In this document: piece by piece, positions 58,301-64,000 of the stretch
Layout: each line of letters starts with the position of its first letter
How positions within the stretch are numbered: the first letter of the stretch is position 1
NCBI GenBank assembly: GCA_020634375.1
Contig: JACKBX010000004.1
Coordinates: 186,001 to 250,000, forward strand
Direction: 5' to 3'
Origin: Ardenticatenaceae bacterium
GTDB taxonomy: Bacteria; Chloroflexota; Anaerolineae; Promineifilales; Promineifilaceae
DNA: 64,000 bases
The notes under the pieces: generated by a model
Database searches by the model: none
What the model was told of the DNA's origin: nothing
Seen by the model: the letters and a program-made list of their open reading frames with translations, nothing else
Translations under genes and position numbers: made by a program

Positions 58301-59202
58301 TGACCCTGGCTGAGGTGGTTGAGTTGGACGATGAGTTGGCTGCGCTCCAGTTCGCGGCCAATGAGGGGCATGTGAGTGGTGTCGCTGAGGGCGTAAGCGG
58401 TGGAGGTGGCGTTGGCGGGCAGGTAGACGGCCGTTTCCTCTTGTGCGGCGTTGGCGATGGCGTTGGCTAATTGTTGGGTTTGCGGGTCGGGCGGCAGGCC
58501 CATTTCGGCGTGCAGATAGCGGCGGAATTGGTCGTAGTGGCGGCGGGCGGCCTGCGGGCGATTGAGGGCGGCATAAAGGCGCAGGGCTTCGCGCTGGGCG
58601 CTTTCGCGCAGGGGATCGGCCTGGGTGAGTTTGAGGATGATGTCGAGGGCGGCGGGGAAACGGCCGTTTTGCTTTTCCCAGGCGGCCAGTAGTTCCAGAG
58701 CACGCAAGAAGCGTTCGCGGCGCTGCTCGCGGGGCAGGTACACCCAGTCGTCGTAGAGATCGTTGAGCAGGTCGGCGCGGTAGAGGGCGACGCCATCGGC
58801 TAACTGTGCTGCTAGTTGGGGGGTGAGGCTTTCGGCGGTGAGGGTGTCGGCCATGAGGCTGTCGAAGGCGGCGACGTCGCGCTGGATGTGTGTGCCGTCT
58901 AACTGTATGGTATCGCCAACGGTGAGGATGGCCCCGTCGGGCAGGGCGCGGCGTATTTGCCAAAGGGCCTGGGTGAGGGCGCGGCGTGCTTTGTCTTCGC
59001 TGTCGTCAGGGGCGAGTAGGGTGGCAAGATGGGTACGGCCGTGTGCCTGGTTGGTGTGAAGAAGGAGGTAGGCGAGGAGGGTACGGCCGTTGGCGGTGGG
59101 AGGCAGGGGAGACGGCCGTTGTTGGTGGTCTTCTAAGCGGAGTGGGCCAAAGAGGGTTGCTTTCATGAGTTGATTTGTTGCTGTGTCTTCGCGTTTCTGC
59201 AC
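55321..59202 (-). CDS. Very large transcriptional regulator: winged helix/BTAD, AAA ATPase, TPR and C-terminal HTH
   Basis: A 1293-residue regulator. The N-terminus is a winged-helix plus BTAD (SARP/AfsR-like) region (KARRALTQALWQIRRALPDG ... RDVAAFDSLM ... ALRLYAALNRPQAARRHYDQF). It is followed by an AAA_16 ATPase with Walker A FLSGAPGVGKSRLL and Walker B LLILDDVQWGD, then many TPR-like repeats to about 1220, and a C-terminal helix-turn-helix (ALAEALDSSQPTIKRDLAALR). A GTG at 59202 is the likely start: GGAGGA lies five bases upstream. ATG 59166 is the alternative. A further 89 codons of open frame upstream lack support. It carries about 13 ACGGCCGT copies and is divergent from a small gene. 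Confidence 0.9.
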   Translation of the reverse strand: MQKREDTATNQLMKATLFGPLRLEDHQQRPSPLPPTANGRTLLAYLLLHTNQAHGRTHLATLLAPDDSEDKARRALTQALWQIRRALPDGAILTVGDTIQLDGTHIQRDVAAFDSLMADTLTAESLTPQLAAQLADGVALYRADLLNDLYDDWVYLPREQRRERFLRALELLAAWEKQNGRFPAALDIILKLTQADPLRESAQREALRLYAALNRPQAARRHYDQFRRYLHAEMGLPPDPQTQQLANAIANAAQEETAVYLPANATSTAYALSDTTHMPLIGRELERSQLIVQLNHLSQGQGGLIFLSGAPGVGKSRLLQELSRDAEWRGLVVGWGNGRELDAAPPYALFREALGELLTPLRWQQLRALLDDYWLHLAQPLLMNAEQGTRLTDYSLRAADHDHLEALSRLLLAIGQLRPLLLILDDVQWGDTASLEAIIYLSHRLRQQPLLVVLAFRSIEARADTAVWQSLNTLDAAGPRLRLSLEPLTPEATAEFISQGLGLRQEAPLFSQSLFAETQGSPLLLLESLRLLHDEGLLYRNERGEWRTPYDNATSDYAELRLTPASPAAPPLLERRLQQLPAAAQHTLQLAAVMGRDVQFGWLLAATEQPQAAALAALGLLVQRQFLQETPHAYRFSHDKIREAAYAQMSPEQRVIYHGAIAAVMAGDTHSRGGDVAQIAYHYRMGERWSEALYYTLQAAEQAHDLHALTAALDSYALARQILEEHHPLDTAEANEMLYRILVARQPLLFFSGQTAQQAAELADLRQLAAQLPDPALQADALLKEADYRARVRADSDTAVSLAQQVLELAQQHNLPRRAAEAWGVIGDARQVQGAFQESAAALQQAAALQEASGDNPQALTAVYSQLLYAERLNGRWAEGKALAEKLLALAEQMGDPMAQGNAHVAIARFYTDQSNHVASAAAFEMAVGFFQRIGARLNEARALANLGYSHWALRHYAQAIEMQEDALLIFHELDNQKSILLSYLNLATLYDEVGQTAQGAAYTAQGLALARQLGLQNYELALQIVQAQALVSQGALAEGAAILDAVTPLVAVEEELHTRADYWLVRGMWLVGNGRYPEAISAYVQAADLFAQEEYTDFVTAVRSFQALALWQMGEQAPALSLSATAVAALEESPGGEFIPEIYWHHAQICAQSAADSTTSAHYVEKAYAALTEQAASLPESTWMEAFWARPVYQAIRTAWEGQRVQRVQVWLPKLETAKVGRTAVSQLIAIEWTPDHPDDAQIANKVARRRQQIARLLSEAEVQGARATIAALAEALDSSQPTIKRDLAALR

Positions 59203-59319
59203 GAGTATCCTCCAGCAAAATGATACCAATTCTGCGATGCCTCTCCAACTCTTAAAGACAATTTTGCGACACGGCCGTTTTACACTCCCCTCAGCTTTTT
59301 TCGATGGAAGGTGATAGGG

Positions 59320-59526
59320 ATGGCGACACGGCCGTTGCGCAAGATATTTATCGTCCGCCTCTGGCATGACCAGGAAGGGCAATGGGCCTGGCAAGGGGAA
59401 GTGCAGTTTGCCGAAACTGGCGAGACGCAGCGCATCCACTCTGCCGGGGAATTGCTTGATTACATTCAAGAGCGCATGGCTGGAACATCAGACCTATCTA
59501 CATTGTCATCAGAGGGGCTGCGGTGA
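59320..59526 (+). CDS. Small basic-acidic protein, divergent from the BTAD regulator
   Basis: A 68-residue soluble protein: RKIFIVRLWHDQEGQWAWQGEVQFAETGETQRIHSAGELLDYIQERM. The pattern (R-x-W, W-x-G-x-V, G-E-x-x-x-F/I, then L-x-x-[FY]-I) recalls short proteins often seen in Chloroflexota beside other signalling genes, where it forms one small beta-sheet/helix unit; I know no function. ATG 59320 has GGAAGGTG upstream; GTG 59311 is less likely. It is divergent from the BTAD regulator and separated from the HtrA-like gene by 71 bases. Confidence 0.62.
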   Translation: MATRPLRKIFIVRLWHDQEGQWAWQGEVQFAETGETQRIHSAGELLDYIQERMAGTSDLSTLSSEGLR

Positions 59527-59597
59527 GTGAATAGACCTCCCTCATACCGCATTTGTCTGAAGCGATGATTATTTGCAACACAAAGGAGAACTATATC

Positions 59598-61523
59598 ATG
59601 AAGACAGCATCTTGGATTCGTATTGTATTACTTGTATTAGCCATGAGCCTGGTTGCTTGCGGCGGCGGAGAGGTCAGTTTTAGTACGGCCAATATCGCTG
59701 ATGCGCATATGGCAAAGGATGCTGATGGCGCACAGGCCACCAGCACCTTTGCCCCCGACGACACTTTTTACTTGTTGGTGGATTTAGCTAATGCAACAGA
59801 TGGCACAAAGGTAAAGGCCGCATGGACGGCCGTTTCTGTCGAAGGCGCAGACCCCAATACCCATTTGGATGATGTGGAATTGACCTCTGGCAGCGGTACG
59901 CTCACCTTTGACCTGAAAAATGACGGCTCCTGGCCGGCTGGCGATTACAAAGTAGACGTTTATTTGAACGATGAGTTAGACCGCACGCTGACCTTTAAGG
60001 TGAGTAACGGGCTGGCACAAACCAGTGAGGAAGCTGTCCCCACAACATCAGAGGCTACCCCAGAAACGGCCGTTGCCTCCGGCGCGGTGAATACATTGGA
60101 AGATGTGAAAACGGCCGTCATCCAAATCGAAGCACAGGGCACATTCCGCGATCCCGAAGTGGGAACCATTTACAACGCTGCTGGACGCGGCTCCGGCTTC
60201 ATCATTGATCCCAGCGGTATTGCCGTCACTAATAACCACGTCGTCACTGGCGCGGCGCTCATCAAAGTGTGGGTGGGCGGCGAGAGCGAACCGCGCAACG
60301 CTCGCATCCTCGGCGTTTCCGAATGCGCCGACCTGGCCGTGATTGATATTGACGGCGAAGGCTACCCGTACATGGAATGGTATGGTGGCAATGTAGACGT
60401 CGGGCTGGATGTGTACGCTGCCGGTTTCCCCCTCGGCGACCCCGAATATACCCTTACGCGTGGCATTATTTCCAAAGCAAATGCCAATGGCGAGACGGAT
60501 TGGGCTTCTGTTGATGGTGTTGTGCAGCATGATGCGACCATTAATCCCGGCAACTCCGGCGGGGCACTGGTGACGCCCGATGGCAAGCTGGTGGCTGTTA
60601 ATTACGCGGGCGCTGCCGGTGTAGACCAATATTTTGCCATTGCTCAGGCCCAGGCATTGCCGGTAATTGAGGAACTACGGCAAGGGCGCGACTACCTTTC
60701 TATTGGTGTAAACGGCCGTGCGGTCAACAACGGCGAAGGCTTATCTGGCATTTGGGTCTCCTCCGTCAAGTCTGGCTCTCCGGCAGACAAGGCTGGCGTT
60801 GCTGGCGGCGACATCATCACCCGTATTGAGGGGCTGGTCTTGGCCGTCGATGGCACTATGTCTGACTACTGCGATATTTTGCGCACCCATAATGCCGATG
60901 ATGCGCTGTCTCTCGAAGTTTTGCGCTTTGATACGCAAGAGGTGCTAGAAGGGCAGCTAAACGGCGATAGCCTGACCCAATCTTACTCATTTGCCCAAGA
61001 GGTTGCTGCCGACGCTGGTGCAGCCCCCACTGACGAGAGCGCTGCGAGCGGTGCCGGTTACTCTGGTTATGTTGCCATCAGCGACAATTCCGGGGCGATG
61101 CAGATGAGTGTGCCTGCCGAGTGGAACGATGTGGATGGCAGCGCCTGGGCGCTTGACGGGGAGACAATTGGCCTTTCGCTGTCGGCCTCCTCTAACCTGA
61201 ATGCCTTGTACAACGGATGGGATACGCCCGGTGTCTTTTTTGGCGCGACGGACCAATTTGACCTGACAGTGGATGCGCTGCTGGATAACTTTGATTACAC
61301 CGGCCAGTGTGCATATGACGGCCGTTCCCCCTATCAAGACGACGTGTACGCTGGACAGTACGATTTCTGGTACGACTGCGGCGGCAATGGTGGCGCCATG
61401 ATGTTAGCCCTGGCTGTACAGCCCGCCGACGGCAGTTACCTGGGGTTGGTACTCATCCAGATGCTGTCTCAGGCAGATATTGATGCAGCGGACCAAATTC
61501 TCGCCAGTTTCATCGTCAACTAA
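59598..61523 (+). CDS. HtrA/DegP-like serine protease lipoprotein with PDZ domain
   Basis: A 641-residue secreted protein. The signal peptide ends with lipobox LVAC, Cys21 being the lipid site, so it is anchored outside the membrane. Residues about 28-150 form an Ig-like beta domain. A trypsin-like protease domain has His in VTNNHVVTGA, Asp in CADLAVIDID and Ser in NPGNSGGALV. A PDZ domain follows (SSVKSGSPADKAGVAGGDIITRIEG). The last 140 residues (SGYVAISDNSGAMQMSVPAEWNDV ...) form an extra beta-rich domain with a possible disulfide (two Cys). The start ATG 59598 has AAAGGAGAA upstream. It may clear misfolded proteins or process surface proteins such as the beta-helix pair after it. Confidence 0.92.
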   Translation: MKTASWIRIVLLVLAMSLVACGGGEVSFSTANIADAHMAKDADGAQATSTFAPDDTFYLLVDLANATDGTKVKAAWTAVSVEGADPNTHLDDVELTSGSGTLTFDLKNDGSWPAGDYKVDVYLNDELDRTLTFKVSNGLAQTSEEAVPTTSEATPETAVASGAVNTLEDVKTAVIQIEAQGTFRDPEVGTIYNAAGRGSGFIIDPSGIAVTNNHVVTGAALIKVWVGGESEPRNARILGVSECADLAVIDIDGEGYPYMEWYGGNVDVGLDVYAAGFPLGDPEYTLTRGIISKANANGETDWASVDGVVQHDATINPGNSGGALVTPDGKLVAVNYAGAAGVDQYFAIAQAQALPVIEELRQGRDYLSIGVNGRAVNNGEGLSGIWVSSVKSGSPADKAGVAGGDIITRIEGLVLAVDGTMSDYCDILRTHNADDALSLEVLRFDTQEVLEGQLNGDSLTQSYSFAQEVAADAGAAPTDESAASGAGYSGYVAISDNSGAMQMSVPAEWNDVDGSAWALDGETIGLSLSASSNLNALYNGWDTPGVFFGATDQFDLTVDALLDNFDYTGQCAYDGRSPYQDDVYAGQYDFWYDCGGNGGAMMLALAVQPADGSYLGLVLIQMLSQADIDAADQILASFIVN

Positions 61524-61537
61524 TAGGGTTTACAAGT

Positions 61538-61576
61538 TTGGAAGTGGCAAGTTCAGCAGAAACTTGCCACTTCCAA
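61538..61576. terminator. 16-bp perfect hairpin between HtrA-like and beta-helix genes
   Basis: TTGGAAGTGGCAAGTT (61538-61553) is exactly complementary to 61561-61576, with a seven-base loop. It begins 15 bases after the protease stop. A short T tract (TTTTCTTC) lies downstream. It is likely a terminator or mRNA-stability element, and its word content (AAGTGGCAAGTT) looks like a dispersed repeat. Confidence 0.75.
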
Positions 61577-61604
61577 CCCTGCCGTTTTCTTCGGAGGTTA
61601 TTTT

Positions 61605-62816
61605 ATGTCAAAAAAAAGACTCGCTATCTTACTGATGCTGTTGTGTGCGGTACTGCCATTGTGGATGTTGCGAACGGTGATGGCTGCGCCGCAAGCCGTT
61701 ACGCGCTATGTAACTCCTGGCGGTGTGGATAGTGGTGATTGCAGCAGTGCGGCTGCTCCCTGTACTACCATCCAATACGCTCACGACCAGGCTGTGGGTG
61801 GTGACATCATCCAAATTGCCGCTGGCATCTATGTGGAAAATGTAGTTATCGGCAAAGACATTACATTGGAGGGGATAGATGCGGCAACGACGATTGTGGA
61901 TGGCAACCAGACTGACCGCGCCATCAAAATTGGCTACAGTCCGGCCGTTAGCGTGACCATTCGTGGTCTGACGCTGCGTAATGGGCAAGGTGGCTTGCTG
62001 ACGGGCAGCGGCCCGACGCTGGTGGAGAACTGCGTTATCCGCAACAACAGTGGCAGCGGTACGGGGCTGAATCGGGACGGCGGCGGCGTTTACGGCCTGG
62101 GGCCGTTGACAGTACACGAGACAAGTATTTTCTCTAATACCAGTCTGTATGGTGGCGGCGTTTATGCCCGCACGCCGCTGACGGTGACGCGCAGTGCGAT
62201 TTACAGCAATACGGCTGGGGAGCAGGGCGGCGGTATTCATTTTGGCAGCATTGAGGATGGTCGGCTGGTGGTGCAAAACAGCACGATTAGTGGCAATGAG
62301 AGTGCGACGGGCGGCGGTGGTATTTATATGCCTGCGTCGGGTGATGTGGCAGAGCTGGTGAGTACGGCCGTTATCTTTAACCGCAGCATGAGTACTACCG
62401 TAGGCGGGATCGGCATTGCAAACAACATTGACGTGACGATGACCCACAGCGTCATTGCCCATAACAGTGGATTGCCGGGTGCGTTGCAGTGTGCAGGGAC
62501 TGGTTATGTTTCTGCTGGGCACAATCTAGCGTCGGATGGGAGCTGTCAGTTGTTGGCTGTGGGTGATTTGGCGAGCAGCGACCCTCTACTTGGCCCGCTG
62601 CAAGATAATGGCGGCCCGACTTGGACGCATGCGTTGGACGCGAGCAGCCCCGCAGTGGATGCGGGCAATAATGCCACTTGTTTGTCGGTTGATCAGCGGG
62701 GGTGGGCACGGCCGTTTGATGGCGATGGGGATGATATAGCCGTGTGCGACATTGGCCCCTACGAATTCGGTGTAAGTGATACCCATTATCTTTATTTACC
62801 GGCCGTCATTCGCTAA
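61605..62816 (+). CDS. Secreted right-handed beta-helix protein with choice-of-anchor Q domain
   Basis: A 403-residue secreted protein with a signal peptide (LAILLMLLCAVLPLWMLRTVMA) and mature N-terminus APQAVTRYVTPGGVDSGDCSS. The middle is a parallel beta-helix with short repeats rich in N-S and G-G-G-I/V-Y (SNTSLYGGGVYARTPLTVTRSAIYSNTAGEQGGGIHF). The end has the choice-of-anchor Q pattern DPLLGPLQDNGGPTWTHALDASSPAVDAG and DQRGWARPFDGDGDDIAVCDIGPYEF, followed by a hydrophobic tail HYLYLPAVIR. A GGAGG site precedes ATG. It probably acts as an adhesin or polysaccharide-binding surface protein. The next gene is its paralogue. Confidence 0.88.
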   Translation: MSKKRLAILLMLLCAVLPLWMLRTVMAAPQAVTRYVTPGGVDSGDCSSAAAPCTTIQYAHDQAVGGDIIQIAAGIYVENVVIGKDITLEGIDAATTIVDGNQTDRAIKIGYSPAVSVTIRGLTLRNGQGGLLTGSGPTLVENCVIRNNSGSGTGLNRDGGGVYGLGPLTVHETSIFSNTSLYGGGVYARTPLTVTRSAIYSNTAGEQGGGIHFGSIEDGRLVVQNSTISGNESATGGGGIYMPASGDVAELVSTAVIFNRSMSTTVGGIGIANNIDVTMTHSVIAHNSGLPGALQCAGTGYVSAGHNLASDGSCQLLAVGDLASSDPLLGPLQDNGGPTWTHALDASSPAVDAGNNATCLSVDQRGWARPFDGDGDDIAVCDIGPYEFGVSDTHYLYLPAVIR

Positions 62817-62849
62817 AGGCCGATCTCAACTTTTAAGAGGAAATGATTC

Positions 62850-64000
62850 ATGTTCAAAAAATTATTTGCTTTGCTTGTAATGCTTATGTTAGCGGCGCTG
62901 CCATTTTGGGGGATGCAGGTTTTGGCTGCGCCGCAGGCGACGACCCGCTATGTTGCCCCCGGCGGGGTGGATGGTGTGAATGACTGCGCCAATTCCAGTA
63001 ATCCATGTGGCAGCGTGGTATATGCTGTACAGCAAACCGACACAGGCGATACGGTGATGGTAGCCGCCGGTTGGTATACGGAAACGGATACCATCCGCCT
63101 TTTCCGCGATGTGACGATTGAGGGTGCGGGATTGGATCAGACAATCGTCAGTGTCGAGACAAACCCGGATATCTATCGGGTGTTTCAGGTGTATGGGGAT
63201 GTGACGGCGGCAATTTCACATCTAACGCTGCGTAATGCGGAGCGCAATGGGGTACACAATTTAGGCGACCTGACGCTCTCTCATGTGAATATTGCCGATA
63301 ATCGGGGTGCTTTGGGTGGCGGCGGCATTTATAACAATGGTGTTCTCGTGGTTAGCGATAGTATTATCGCTGGCAACCGGTCATCAGATGTGGCTGGAGG
63401 GTTGTTGAATTTTGGCGAGGCGACGATTCGGCGTGCGCTGTTTGTGGGTAATAAGGCGGGGCAGTCTAGCTATGGCGGTGGGCTACATAATCAGGGAACG
63501 CTGACGCTGGAGAATGTGACGTTTACGCTGAATGAGGGGGATGCGGGTACGGCCGTTTCCAATGGCGGCAGCGGTACAATTAATATGACCAATGTGACCA
63601 TCGCCCGAAATGTAAATACGCAAGGGTCTCCGGCATCGGCCTCTGCAATCAGCAACTACGGAAGCAGCATTCAAGTTGTCAATACGATTATCGCTGACAA
63701 TGGCCCCAATCAGCAGTGCAGCGGTGACGTACCGTTGACCTCACTTGGGTTTAATATTGACGGGCATAATGGCTGTCATTTTGATCAGGCCAACGATCAG
63801 ACGTTCACTGACCCCCTGTTGGATACGTTTGCTCAGGTGACGGGGACGCCGAATTGGGTTTCTGCATTGACGTTTTTCGGCAACAGTCCGGCGTTGGATG
63901 CGGGCGTCGGTGCCTCCTGTCCGGCAACGGACGCACGGGGCGTGGCACGGCCTATCGGCGCGGGTTGCGATATTGGCGCATATGAATTTGACAATTATCA
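62850..64000 (+). CDS. Secreted beta-helix/choice-of-anchor Q protein (paralogue, 3' end outside window)
   Basis: An open frame from ATG 62850 (AAGAGG site at 62835-62840) to the window edge, 383 codons without a stop. The signal peptide (FALLVMLMLAALPFWGMQVLA) is followed by APQATTRYVAPGGVDGVNDCANSSN, nearly the same start as the upstream protein. Beta-helix repeats follow (GALGGGGIYNNGVLVVSDSIIAGN), and near the edge the choice-of-anchor Q motif SPALDAGVGASC and ARGVARPIGAGCDIGAYEF appears. It is a tandem duplicate; its ending will show whether an anchor or further repeats follow. One ACGGCCGT is at 63549. Confidence 0.88.
   Translation, partial: MFKKLFALLVMLMLAALPFWGMQVLAAPQATTRYVAPGGVDGVNDCANSSNPCGSVVYAVQQTDTGDTVMVAAGWYTETDTIRLFRDVTIEGAGLDQTIVSVETNPDIYRVFQVYGDVTAAISHLTLRNAERNGVHNLGDLTLSHVNIADNRGALGGGGIYNNGVLVVSDSIIAGNRSSDVAGGLLNFGEATIRRALFVGNKAGQSSYGGGLHNQGTLTLENVTFTLNEGDAGTAVSNGGSGTINMTNVTIARNVNTQGSPASASAISNYGSSIQVVNTIIADNGPNQQCSGDVPLTSLGFNIDGHNGCHFDQANDQTFTDPLLDTFAQVTGTPNWVSALTFFGNSPALDAGVGASCPATDARGVARPIGAGCDIGAYEFDNY

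Larger units (their letters stand above)
832..63556. repeat. Dispersed palindromic octamer ACGGCCGT (about 109 copies), HIP1-like
   Basis: Hand scanning of the window finds roughly 109 copies of ACGGCCGT from 832 to 63549, about one per 590 bases, where base composition predicts one or two. Additional copies have one outer base changed (GCGGCCGT, TCGGCCGT). Most lie in coding sequence, in all three frames, giving T-A-V, N/D-G-R or R-P-x. Many sit within a longer imperfect palindrome GGAAACGGCCGTTTCC (for example 7269, 22490, 48327, 55526, 58660). AT-rich genes (7532, 19120, 29224, 44748, 52012) and the AT-rich 18.5-19.1 kb region have none. Confidence 0.93.

Noticed and set aside
58184..58963. 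259-codon minus-strand frame in the regulator gene
   Set aside because: Pro/Arg-rich translation in another frame of the BTAD regulator, without ribosome-binding site or domain.
59203..59469. N-terminal extension of the BTAD regulator
   Set aside because: The 89 extra residues are basic, low-complexity and upstream of the GGAGGA-GTG start; they overlap the divergent small gene and promoter space.
61629..62522. 297-codon open frame antisense to the first beta-helix gene
   Set aside because: Low-complexity Arg/Thr/His-rich translation typical of an antisense shadow of Gly/Ser/Thr repeats; the sense frame has signal peptide and family motifs.

Overview
The window looks like a chromosomal segment of a Chloroflexota bacterium, probably in or near the Anaerolineae; that placement is inferred from gene content. 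The supporting content is a SpoVS homologue in a non-sporulation context, Ser/Thr kinases fused to formylglycine-generating-enzyme (FGE) and PQQ-propeller domains, a very large BTAD/AAA/TPR regulator, choice-of-anchor-Q beta-helix surface proteins, and a sdhA-B-C-D operon. Base composition is moderate. No rRNA, tRNA, CRISPR array, transposase or phage gene was recognised. About 60 protein genes were supported; the first and last run off the window.

Layout. 1-7.4 kb: a histidine kinase 3' end, then small metabolic and repair-type genes (GNAT, esterase, HAD, glutaredoxin-like, amidase, Nudix) and a kinase-FGE fusion. 7.5-10.2 kb: a low-GC orphan gene bracketed by long direct repeats, then a CPA2 antiporter. 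10.3-13.7 kb: succinate dehydrogenase. 13.9-18.4 kb: a membrane glycosyltransferase, a CinA-like/nucleotidylyltransferase fusion, a left-handed beta-helix acyltransferase-like protein and SpoVS. 18.4-19.1 kb: the only long non-coding stretch, AT-rich, with two exact DnaA-box 9-mers, hairpins and no gene. 19.1-31.9 kb, all minus strand: site-2 protease, CoaE-GNAT fusion, ABC-F, Wzz/BY-kinase, primary sigma factor, RmlD-like, RNase III, FabF, MoaD-MoaE fusion, MoaC. 31.9-41.2 kb, all plus strand: PIG-L deacetylase, then a compact signalling operon (kinase-PQQ, PP2C, J-like/VWA, zinc ribbon/FHA, a small protein, a PhoB-type regulator and a Rel-like protein whose synthetase site looks destroyed). 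41.2-55.2 kb: RNA and nucleotide metabolism (YhaM-like, NYN/LOTUS, deoxynucleoside kinase), UbiX, FAD oxidase, PlsC, ABC exporter, S9 peptidase. 55.3-64 kb: BTAD regulator and secreted proteins (HtrA-like lipoprotein, two tandem beta-helix proteins).

Two DNA-level systems run across the gene content. First, the palindromic octamer ACGGCCGT occurs about 109 times by hand count, where one or two are expected by chance. It sits in coding sequence in all three reading frames, often inside a longer palindrome GGAAACGGCCGTTTCC. This resembles the cyanobacterial HIP1 phenomenon but with a different sequence. Second, arrays of heptamer-like units (CAGTAAT/CAGTAAC and complements) lie just after stop codons. 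They supply C-terminal codons and stops for several genes, separate sdhA-B and sdhB-C, and in one case lie in frame inside a peptidase gene.

Functionally the segment combines housekeeping genes (SDH, sigma factor, RNase III, FabF, CoaE, moa genes) with an extensive Ser/Thr-phosphorylation layer. The 32.7-41.2 kb operon pairs a kinase, its likely opposing phosphatase, a phosphopeptide reader (FHA) and a VWA scaffold with a two-component output and a probable (p)ppGpp hydrolase.
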